Assembly (NCBI GenBank): GCA_010279815.1
Contig: QEOQ01000508.1
Location: 3,307,217-3,371,216 of the forward strand
Length of the DNA stretch: 64,000 nt
Direction of reading: 5' to 3'
From: Brachionus plicatilis
Taxonomy: Eukaryota; Rotifera; Eurotatoria; Ploima; Brachionidae
Shown: one piece after another, positions 55,596-64,000 of the stretch
Numbering within the stretch: position 1 is the stretch's first letter
Layout: each line of letters opens with the position of its first letter
Notes under the pieces: generated by a model
Databases searched by the model: none
The model's input: only the letters and a program-made list of their open reading frames with translations
Told to the model about the DNA's origin: nothing
Made by a program: the position numbers and the translations under genes

Positions 55596-57308
55596 ATGGA
55601 TGAAGATTCAAGAGGACAACGAAATGAAATTGGCGACAATTTGACAGATGCAGAAAAATATTTGGCAAATGATCTAAAAAATGGCAAAAATGAACGCCGC
55701 CACACAGACTCTTATTCCAGTATTTTTAAAACCAAAACACTTAACAAAAAAACCAAGCGAAAACTGCACAACCAGAGCTTTACCAGCATCAACTCATTTA
55801 CACAAACTTCTCTCTCGTTCAAAAACGACGAGACTCAATCGATTTTGTTTGAAAACGCCGAAACACCAGTGCCACTTGTACAGATCGATTACGACTCTCT
55901 GATACCAAACAAACACACCGATTTGACCAAATTGTCTTATGCAAACAATTTGGAAAAATACCTAATTACGCGCATTTATTCTGATGTAAACAAATTGAGC
56001 ACTTTAGTATCCCAAATGGACCACATTGATCTGGAGCACTTCTTGACAACTCCGGATGAAAACGAATGCCTTCCAATGTACTACGCCATCAAAGCCGAGT
56101 GTGTCAACTCAATAAAGCTTTTGCTCCTTAAAGGAACTGGTCTGAACAGAACAACAAAATCAGGCGATCCAGCTCTTCATTTGGCATGTCTCCTGGGAGC
56201 CTCGTTAGGCTTAGTTGAATTTCTTGTCTCCAAAACAGATGATCTTTACCAGACTGACCAAGAGGGCTGGTGCTCGCTGCACTGTGCTTGTAATCAGGGC
56301 CATCTCGGAATCGTCAGGTACCTGATAGAGAAAAAATTTATGAATCCAAATTTCAAAGACACCAAAACTAGCTACACCGGTATTCAACTTGCTGCCATGA
56401 ATGGACAAGTCCATGTGGTCGACTATCTCTTAGCTTTCCAAAGTGTGACTGGGGTTAAGAGCACCACTTTGGCAGAGAAAAGCAATTTGCCCAGTGATCC
56501 CAAGAGTTTGAACAAAAAACTTGAATTTTTCGAGGAAGCGAACAAAAAAGTCAAAACTAAGGAAAGAATTTCGCTGGAACCAACATTTTTATATTCTTAT
56601 GACAATAAAAAAAAATCTCTTGGCAAGTTTATGTACAACAATTTCCTGATAGACATCAAGAGTCAGAATAACGAGGGCCAAAATTTACTGCACATTGCTT
56701 GTTTCTATGGACAGTACGATATTGTCAGGACCTTGCTGAAAAAATACGCCAGCAATCAACTGGACTTGAATAGTGTTGACTTTAAAGGAAGGACGTGTCT
56801 GGATTTGGCGTGGATTTGGCTCATTTATTCCAATTCAAGTGAAGCAAAGAGCATTTTATATGATCCAAAAAATTATTTTTATATGCAGGAAAAAGAGCTA
56901 GTAAATAATGAAAAGATTGATCGAGAAGTTAAATTGTTGTTTTTGCTGGTGAGTTTTGGTGCCAAGTTTTCCAGTCAAAAGCAAATTTTGTTCAAAAAAT
57001 ATATTTCTAATTCTATGTACCAAATGGACCAAAATTTGAGCGAAAAGTGCATTTCCATTCAAGTTTATCTGAAGCTTGTTTATCATTTGTTCAAATTGAA
57101 TTTACCTACATTGTTTTTGCAAAATAAAGTGATCGGTGGTGCTTCAAATGAAAATCAAAATTATGGTTTTGATAGACTAGAATTGGCTAAAAATTTTCAA
57201 GAAATAAGAGGCTTTGTTGACAAAAATGTTTTCGATTCCCTGGAAAAACAGATTTATTTAAGTGAAATTATAGCTACAATGGAGGCTTTAGCTAGAATTC
57301 AAGACTAA
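55596..57308 (+). CDS. Ankyrin-repeat protein
   Basis: This is a single open frame of 570 residues. The first 90 residues are polar and Ser/Thr/Lys-rich. Ankyrin repeats follow at roughly 155-187 (MYYAIKAECVNSIKLLLLKG), 189-222 (GDPALHLACLLGASLGLVEF), 224-257 (GWCSLHCACNQGHLGIVRYL), 260-290 (GIQLAAMNGQVHVVDYLLAF), and after an insert of about 65 residues another at 357-390 (GQNLLHIACFYGQYDIVRTL). The C-terminal 170 residues are helical-looking and unrecognised, without a SOCS box, SAM or kinase motif that I can see. The ATG directly follows TTGAATAG, an acceptor-like site. Ankyrin repeats mediate protein binding; the partner and role are unknown. Confidence 0.85.
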   Translation: MDEDSRGQRNEIGDNLTDAEKYLANDLKNGKNERRHTDSYSSIFKTKTLNKKTKRKLHNQSFTSINSFTQTSLSFKNDETQSILFENAETPVPLVQIDYDSLIPNKHTDLTKLSYANNLEKYLITRIYSDVNKLSTLVSQMDHIDLEHFLTTPDENECLPMYYAIKAECVNSIKLLLLKGTGLNRTTKSGDPALHLACLLGASLGLVEFLVSKTDDLYQTDQEGWCSLHCACNQGHLGIVRYLIEKKFMNPNFKDTKTSYTGIQLAAMNGQVHVVDYLLAFQSVTGVKSTTLAEKSNLPSDPKSLNKKLEFFEEANKKVKTKERISLEPTFLYSYDNKKKSLGKFMYNNFLIDIKSQNNEGQNLLHIACFYGQYDIVRTLLKKYASNQLDLNSVDFKGRTCLDLAWIWLIYSNSSEAKSILYDPKNYFYMQEKELVNNEKIDREVKLLFLLVSFGAKFSSQKQILFKKYISNSMYQMDQNLSEKCISIQVYLKLVYHLFKLNLPTLFLQNKVIGGASNENQNYGFDRLELAKNFQEIRGFVDKNVFDSLEKQIYLSEIIATMEALARIQD

Positions 57309-59038
57309 ACAATTTGTTAATTTTTTCTCTTATCAAGCCTTATTTAGTTGAATGAATCGCAATTAAATTTTCTATTTTATAATATTTTTTATTTAATGAA
57401 TATTTTTTATTCAATTTAGAAATTCATCCATTCGAATGAAAAATTTATACCTTATTTTTACAATTTTTTTTTTAATCTAAAATTTATCCCATAACTTTGT
57501 AAATTTTATTGACGGATTTGCGAAATTAATAAAAAATCCAAATGCAAATTGTAAATTAATTATTAATTATTTTTGTGATTAAAAAAATCAATTAATTTAA
57601 TTTAAAAAGAAATAAAAGATTTTGTTTTTCTATTTTACTTTGTTTTTACAGCATCTGGAACCTGATTTTAGCTCACATTCTCTTTGATGCATTGGAAACT
57701 TTTATTTGATTACACTCACAAGACACCTCAATTTCTATTAAATCATTTAATCTCTTGTAAACAATTTTAACAAAAAAACACTAAATAGATAGAAGCTTTT
57801 CAATTTTTTTAAACATATTTTATTATTAGATATAACACAAAACAATTCTCAAAATACACAAAATTTTTTCACTAAAATTCTTTATTATATATTTGCTAAA
57901 TTTTATGTTTGGAGCAATGAGATAGTAATTTAATTAGACAAAAATAAATGATTTTTTTCCATTTTTCTCTTTAATTGTACTCATTCAAAATTTGCTGTAA
58001 GATTAAGTAAAATAGCATCAGATTTCATAATTTTTGGTATCAATGAGAAAATTATAAGTCTCTTTTTAAATTGTTTTGAACCAAATCGGTTCAATTTTGT
58101 GAAAATTATTCAAATTATTTGTAATAAAATATTTATAAATTAAAGTTCTGACAACTTTTTGATCATCACTGCCACTGTGTACAAAATAAGGATGCAAAAT
58201 TATCCTCCATGCGTTTTTGATTACATATAATTTAATATTTACTAATTGGCTTAGTTTTTTGGTGGCAGCTAATTATATTTTATGGTATCTAATTTTTAAT
58301 AGATAAAAATATTGTAGATAATTATTTTTCTTAGTAGCAAAATAAATTGATTAGCAGATAAATGTATTCTTCAATAGATAAATGTTAAAAAAAAAAAATG
58401 AAAATTCAATACCGGTCCCTAAATGTTCAAAATACTAACGCCGAAAAAGTTCAATCAAATCCAACTAAAAGAAAAAGACGTAAAAATTATTAAATTTATT
58501 AAAATCTGAAATCATAACAAAAACATGTCAATACTTTTTCACTATATGTTTGATTCTTTATTTTCATGTGATTTAATTTGCTATTAATATAAATCAAATT
58601 TACGCTAATAAATATGAACATCTTTATTTCTGAAATAATTTATCTTTTTTCCAAAATTAAAATTAGATACGAAAGAATATAATTAGCTGCTACCAAAAAA
58701 TATATTCTTTACTAATTTATTTGATTTTGTAGATAATTATACAAATTTATTAGACAATTTAAAAAGAAATTTTAAAATGTTTTAATTTTATTAAAAGTCT
58801 ATCGAATTTAAAAAATTCGATAGATTTTTAATATTCGATAGACTTCGATAGACTTTTTATTTTTTTTTAAATTCAATTGAATTTAAAAAAAAAATAGTTC
58901 TCTTTTTATACAAGTCCCAAACCCATAATCTTATCAAAAATTCCTTCTTCACAATCCATTTTTTAGCATAGCAAAAATTTTGAAATAATTTTGTTTAAAA
59001 TTTTTTTTGTTAAAATTTATAGCTTACTTTAGTGAATA
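57309..59038. other. AT-rich stretch downstream of the ankyrin gene
   Basis: Mostly featureless. A good acceptor (ACTTTGTTTTTACAG, 57653) precedes 18 open codons (IWNLILAHILFDALETFI) to a stop, and an ATG at 58398 opens 32 basic codons ending KRKRRKNY. Neither can be tied to a gene. A short inverted repeat with TCTATCGAA arms lies near 58800-58860. Confidence 0.4.
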
Positions 59039-59295
59039 CAGTGGTGATTTGACACGGGGATTTGGCTAAATTTTACGATAATTCACGCAAAGTACCGTTA
59101 AATTCTAAAAGTCAAAAATCAAGAATTTATGTAAATTTACGAAAATTGTCATAATTTTTAGATATTTTTACTAAATTTTAATAAAAAAAATTTGGCAATT
59201 TTCGTAAATTCTCGATTTTTGACTTATAGGATATAACGGTATCTTACGTAAATTATCGTAAAATTTAGTCAAATCCTCGTGTCAATTCACCACTG
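59039..59295. mobile_element. MITE with CAGTGGTGA ends
   Basis: Inverted ends CAGTGGTGATTTGACACGGG and CAGTGGTGAATTGACACGAG extend inward through ATTTTACGATAATT to the middle of the 257-bp element. The interior repeats TTTACG words. The flanks are TA on the left and AA on the right, so a TA duplication is not perfect. A Tc1/mariner or hAT derivative is possible. Confidence 0.75.
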
Positions 59296-59496
59296 AAGTA
59301 TTTTTTTAATCCTATTTATTTACACATTTACATAAATTTAATATTTTATAATCGCTTAAGAATAAAAATTTTTTTTTTTGATCATTTAAATATTTATTTA
59401 TTTATTTAATATATAATTTAGAGGGAATAGTTCCTCTTGGCAGCTCCGAACGGCGTAGTGCCTTCTTTTCAGCCAGCCTGTTAGGAATATTTTGTA

Positions 59497-59833
59497 TTAT
59501 TATTATTATTATTATTATTAATTTCAGCCTCATAGGCAATTTAAAATTGAATAAAAAAAAATAAAAAAATAAAATATAATTTAAGTTAAGTTACATTGAA
59601 GACTTTGAGTAAAAAATTTAAATTTATCATTGTAGCTTGTCAAAAACTGTTCTGAATTTTTGTTGTGATTCATTTGGTCTTTTAGAAAGGTAATCGTGGA
59701 TTTCTTTTGCGATTAATTCATCGTTTTGCATTTTTTGTAGTTTAAGCTTTATTTTTCTGTTCCCGAATTTAAAATAATGAAACAGTAGTCAAACAATGAG
59801 CGAATTAAAGTTTTATAGAGGGTTAAATTGATT
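59497..59833 (-). pseudogene. 5'-truncated LINE with TAA tail
   Basis: On the minus strand LYKTLIRSLFDYCFIILNSG and, in a shifted frame, LKLQKMQNDELIAKEIHDYL match the C-terminal region of non-LTR reverse transcriptases (R.LFDY...LQ..QN). The 3' end reads GCCTATGAGGCTGAAATTAA and then a TAA microsatellite. Frameshifts make it dead. It differs from the LINE at 5.8-7.1 kb. Confidence 0.7.
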
Positions 59834-59865
59834 CTTAGAGATGAACTCCATTTAAATCATTTAAA

Positions 59866-59957
59866 TATTTTTGAGATCAAAATGATCACATTTTGGACAT
59901 GAATATTATGATCACATTTATTTATGAACACCTGATCACAAAGTCCACATTACCCTG
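59866..59957 (-). repeat. Fragment of the GGGTCATG MITE family
   Basis: On the minus strand GGGTAATGTGGACTTTGTGA followed by TCAGGTGTTCAT and CATGTCCAAAATGTGATCA parallels the left end of the MITE at 37094. No right end or target duplication is visible. Confidence 0.65.
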
Positions 59958-60364
59958 ATTTTTTCCTGAAATCAGCCAATTGACTTATATCAATTGGCCT
60001 AATGAAAAAAATTATTTTAACATCTTAAATAATTACATGAATCAAGAGCTAGTTAAATTCGCAGATCGGTATTCTAATTTAATCGAAAAGAAAGAATAAG
60101 TCGAATTAGACAAAAAATTTTGGACATAAATTTAATGTTCTTCAAAAATAAGTGTTTTGAAATTAAAAACTTAAATTTGAAATTTTGTATTTGATTATAA
60201 AACATAGAAGAAAAAATCTTTTAGCAAATATAATTACTGAAAAATTTTATGTTTAGAATAAATTACAGTCTAAATCAATTTAATAAAATTTTTTGAAAAA
60301 AATGTGTGAGCAATTTAATCATAGTAAAAATTTTTCATTCCTAAATGATCGTACCATTTATATA

Positions 60365-62681
60365 TGTCATAACTAAATAGTCAAACTATTTACTTTAGCT
60401 AAATTAAATAAAAAATAACAATTTTAGCTAAACAAAAATTAACAAAATAGTCAACTTAATTTTTAACCAAACTTAATGCTAATTATAGCTAAATAAAATA
60501 TTTTTACTGCATATTTAGTAAAATTGAATAATATAATTTTGAAGTTTATATTTGCTTGAAGTTTATATGGACTCGATTAGTGAATCAATCAGGGTCCACA
60601 AATCATCTTTTTATGCCGAAATAGACAAAGTAATCGAGAATAGTCGAAAAGTCTATACTAGGCAAAATTTAGAGCAGAAAATAAAATCTCTTCTTGAAGC
60701 AAAATCCAATCCTAATACAAAGAATCAAAGCGATTATTATTTACTAAAAAAATATCAATTATTTGAAATAAGCGGGGTTATGAGGCTAATAAGTAAGGTG
60801 AAAGATGATAACAAAATCTTGATTGTTGTGCCGTACGAAGAAATTTTTGACGAAATTCATTTAATTCACCTAAGTATCGGGCATGGTGGAGTAAACAAAA
60901 TGGTAAAAGCATGTAATGCAAAATTTGAGAACATCAATAAAAAATTTATTCTAATTTATAATCAACCATGCCATGGATGCCAAATGAAAAGATGTAAGGC
61001 CGGCTCCAAAAAAGTTGTTGTTAAGCCAATTGTCTCAGATTTCTTCATGCAGCGTGGCCAGCTTGATTTAGTAGATTTCCAGTCCATGCCAGATGGCGTT
61101 TGGAAATGGTGCATGCATTATCAAGACCACCACAATAAATTTTCCTATTTAAATCCATTGAGTTCAAAATGTGCACGTGAAGTTGCTATAAGATTAGTAG
61201 ATATTTTTACTATTTTTGGAGCACCTTACATTTTACAAATGGATAATGGACGGGAATTTGTTGCGGAGGTAATTTAAGAACTAAAAAATATGGGTTGGTA
61301 TGATTATTGTTCACGGTAAGCCTCGGCATCCACAATCTCAAGGGTCAGTGGAACGTGCTAATGCCGATATTAAAGACATGCTGAGATTGTGGATGAAAGA
61401 CAATAATTCAAAGAATTGGGAATTAGGTTTGAAGTTTGTGCAGTTACAAAAAAATACTTCACACCATTCAACAATCGGTTTTAGTCCTTATTTTGCCATA
61501 TTCGGCCGTGAAATTATGGTTGGGCTAAGCTCTTCGACTTTACCCAAAGAAATTTTGTCTAATTTAAGCACAGAAGAAGAACTTCAACAAGTTAATTATT
61601 TATTACAAATTTTTTTTATCAATTATATAATTAATAAATTAAAGGCTGTTACAACAAAAAAAGATCAAGAAACAGTATTATTTTTTTTTTACCTGTTCTA
61701 TTTTTTGTTTTACCTGCGTTTTTTAACTAGTTAGACAAAATAACTGAAATTGAACGAGAATTAATTGGAACTGGATCAAGTCAAATTGATCAATGTGAGT
61801 TAGAGTCAGAATTAGAGTCAGAATCTCAGTTGGAGTCTGTACATGAGCAAGAGCCTGAAAAAGTGTTTGATAAAATAGTTATAAAGAGAAGAGGTCCTAA
61901 AAGAAAAGTGGATTTGGAAGAGAAGGAAGACGCAGAAGAGGTTGAAGTGGTAGATCCAACAACTAAAATTAGTAGGATAGAAAAGAATGCAATTAATATA
62001 GCTCAAATTGAATCAACATGTAGTGAAAATTTAAATCAAAACGCTGAAAAAATGGCACAGCAGCACGTGCATAAGTTAGGAGAGGCTAAGGTTGGAGACA
62101 CGGTTCAAGTTCCAGTACCAGATGTCGATCGTGGTCCTGCTGATTTGTTAATTATTCTGGCTTATATAACTAAAATAAACTTTAAGAACATGACATATCA
62201 GTTAGCCACAAAATATGGAATTATAGCCGGCTGGCATACTAGAAATAAGTTCCACATTTGCAAACAAAATTTGTTAAATATTGAGTCTTTAGATTTAAGT
62301 TGCGAGAAAACTCTTAGGGAAATTAATAGTCTGCATTCTATTTGTGGCGGACAAGGTATATTGAAGTGCAATTGTTTAGGCAAATGCGAGAGGAATTGTT
62401 CTTGTAAAAAAAGCAATGTTTTATGCAATTCAAAGTGCCATAAAGGCCAGTTAAATAGTAATTGTACTAGGAAATAATTTTTTTTACTTAATCAATAATT
62501 TTGTTAAATACTTATTTTATTAAAATCAATTTGATTTTTACTTAAATTACATTTTTTTATATATTAAGCTTAAAAAATTAGTTGTAATATAAATTTTACT
62601 TAAATAAAAATTTTTGTATCAATTTTACTTAAACGTTAATAATTTAGCTAAAGTAAATAGTTTGACTATTTAGTAATGACA
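60365..62681 (+). mobile_element. Ginger-type integrase DNA transposon
   Basis: The 2317-bp element has inverted ends of about 42 bp with one mismatch (TGTCATAACTAAATAGTCAA on the left, TGTCATTACTAAATAGTCAA on the right). A 4-bp TATA flanks both sides (60361-60364 and 62682-62685). TGT termini, a 4-bp duplication and a gypsy-like integrase without reverse transcriptase are the features of Ginger transposons. The terminal repeats contain an internal palindrome AAATAGTCAAACTATTT. Confidence 0.9.
60567..62477 (+). pseudogene. Ginger integrase with Cys-rich tail, interrupted
   Basis: The frame from ATG 60567 contains an HHCC zinc-binding region (HLSIGHGGVNKM...CHGCQ), then the integrase core: first Asp in QLDLVDFQSMPDG, second in LQMDNGREF, Glu in PQSQGSVERANADI. 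A TAA stop at 61275 and a one-base shift just after it break the gene between the second Asp and the Glu. An AT-rich segment 61591-61730 (GTTAAT...TTTAACTAG) behaves as an intron. The rest (61731-62477) holds an acidic linker, KVGDTVQVPVPDVDRGPADL and a C-terminal cluster (CNCLGKCERNCSCKK, then CNSKCHKG) typical of these integrases. It would otherwise be a full-length transposase. Confidence 0.88.
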
Positions 62682-62954
62682 TATATATATAAATAATTAA
62701 AAAAAATACAATTTATTTTTAGAACTTGGTCAGGTAATAAGGCAAGATTAAAAACTTTAAGAATCTCGGGAAATGCAATTTTCCATTTTGTTTAAAAAAT
62801 ATCAGCCGAAAAAGGCACACTTCAAAATTTTAATTTTTTTTTATATAATTTTATCAGCAGTTTTCAGTGTTCAATAGAAAATTCAAAAATAAAGATCTAG
62901 TTTGAAGGCAATTCAATTTATTTCTTGTATAGTGCATGTTTGTTCGCTTTTAAC

Positions 62955-62998
62955 ATTTTCAAAAAAGTAATTTTACGTAAAATTACTTTTTTGAAAAT
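62955..62998. repeat. 44-bp perfect palindrome
   Basis: The sequence reads identically on both strands, centred on TTTTACGTAAAA (62970-62982). ACGTAA words continue to the right through 63110. Confidence 0.9.
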
Positions 62999-63166
62999 TT
63001 TAGTTAAAAAGGTGAGAAAATTCAAATTTTTAAAAATCGTCTAAAATTTTGAATTTTCGACAGTTTTTTGGCCGTTTTACATTAACGTAATTTTACTATT
63101 CTATCTTTACGTTAATTTACTTTTTTTTCTTTTAATATATATGATAATAAAATAAATTATACAGTA

Positions 63167-63236
63167 GCGCTACGCCACTTGAATTTTAATTTACGTAATT
63201 TGACGTAAATTTACGAAAAATTCAAGTGGCGTAGCG
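63167..63236. repeat. Perfect 19-bp-arm hairpin (CGCTACGCCACTTG)
   Basis: The arms CGCTACGCCACTTGAATTT and its exact complement enclose about 32 bp rich in TTTACGTAA. The arms are unusually GC-rich for this neighbourhood. It may be a minimal MITE. Confidence 0.8.
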
Positions 63237-63777
63237 TATTTTTAGTTATTAAATTATTTTAATTTAATTATTCTAAACATAATATCGCTGTGGAGCAATT
63301 CTTGTTCCCAGATTTAAGTAGAGAGGGAATTTGGGTATTTTGGATTGTTGAAAAGGTAATACCAGGTAAACTAGATCAGAGCAAATACTATTTCTAAAGC
63401 TCCTTCAAATTAAAAAAATTATTAACTTCAATTGTTTATTTTTACATCAGTATCGAGAATTAGGCATTCCATTAAATAGCTATTTTATTCTATTTATTCT
63501 CATTGTCTAAAAATTTTTCACCTAATTTGAAATTTGAACACCAGTTCTATTTTGGTTAACCTTTTCGTGAACAAAAAAATTGGGTGAACTTATAGTTGAC
63601 AAACCCGAGAACAAAAATTGTTCGCAAAATATGTGAAATATGGATCGCCAAACCGACTAGATTGAGTTTTTCAACGATTGAATATTAATTTAAATCTAAA
63701 TGAATTATTTTTCTTTTTTTATTTTATTTTATCTTATTTAACTTTATTTTTAGTTTTTTTGTTTCATATATTTTATT

Positions 63778-63820
63778 ATGAAGGTTGGTTAAGGTACAGA
63801 TAAACAAATAAATAAATAAT
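63778..63820 (+). repeat. Retroelement-like 3' tail
   Basis: ATGAAGGTTGGTTAAGGTAC followed by AGATAAACAAATAAATAAAT. Fourth relative of the tails near 1288, 3911 and 52361. Confidence 0.4.
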
Positions 63821-64000
63821 TTAAAAGTTAAAAAAAATAAATTTCAATATTTTTTTCTAATTTCTAGATAAGAATTAAACTCATTCTATTTCACTAAAGA
63901 GTTAAATTTCAAATATGAAAATGCTTGCAATATTAACTTAAAATTATTTTTTTATTTTAAACTGAAAAAAATATTTGATACATCGCACTTTTTCAATGTT

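Larger units (their letters stand above)
62686..64000. other. AT-rich end of window with hairpins
   Basis: Apart from the two palindromic structures and the retroelement-like tail listed separately, I see no exon or RNA gene on either strand. Confidence 0.5.

Noticed and set aside
60365..62681. LTR retrotransposon because of the gypsy-like integrase
   Set aside because: There is no reverse transcriptase or gag, the ends are inverted, and the flanking duplication is 4 bp, as in Ginger DNA transposons.

Overview
The window is eukaryotic, very AT-rich invertebrate DNA with the standard genetic code. It has short GT-AG introns, some only about 50 bp, and a few multi-kilobase ones. Genes are sparse and transposon remnants are dense. 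The animal gene set (an opsin, a Maf bZIP factor, a neuronal calcium sensor, a Ly6/quiver-like protein) together with the extreme AT content would fit a small lophotrochozoan such as a monogonont rotifer. That is inference; no sequence here fixes the species.

Layout. 0.5-5.6 kb: a four-exon opsin whose 3.7 kb intron holds two palindromic MITEs and other repeat debris. 5.8-8.2 kb: a nested pile of transposons, namely a LINE reverse-transcriptase remnant split by a foldback element and abutted by two pogo-like elements. 8.2-15 kb: AT-rich sequence with almost nothing recognisable. 15-22.6 kb: a large-Maf-type gene with repeat-rich upstream and intronic sequence and a triplicated 3' UTR module. 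22.6-27.9 kb (minus): an unrecognised Ser/Asn-rich protein and two further terminal exons. 30.4 kb: tRNA-Asn. 30.6-35.4 kb: a plus-strand terminal exon, a Ly6/quiver-like minus gene and a four-exon minus gene assembled by eye. 36-37.8 kb: a Tigger-like end and a MITE with an 8-bp target duplication. 38.0 kb: an intronless neuronal calcium sensor gene. 40.1-41.0 kb: a mariner element with perfect ends and an in-frame internal deletion. 43.1-48.6 kb: a 5.5 kb EnSpm/CACTA-like element with two apparently intact genes, a tnp2-like transposase and a coiled-coil/BEN-domain protein. 54.3-55.4 kb (minus): a small three-exon gene with a signal-peptide-like start. 55.6-57.3 kb: an ankyrin-repeat protein. 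59.0-62.7 kb: a MITE, a LINE tail and a Ginger-type integrase transposon with a TATA target duplication. 62.7-64 kb: hairpins and AT-rich sequence.

The host genes do not form an operon or pathway, although opsin, calcium sensor and quiver/Ly6 are all families used in excitable or sensory cells. The best candidate for something undescribed is the two-gene element at 43-48.6 kb, because a transposase is paired with a separate BEN-domain DNA-binding protein and the right end carries an array of ATCGAT hairpins. Many small exons were assembled by hand from splice signals and reading phase; RNA data would settle them.
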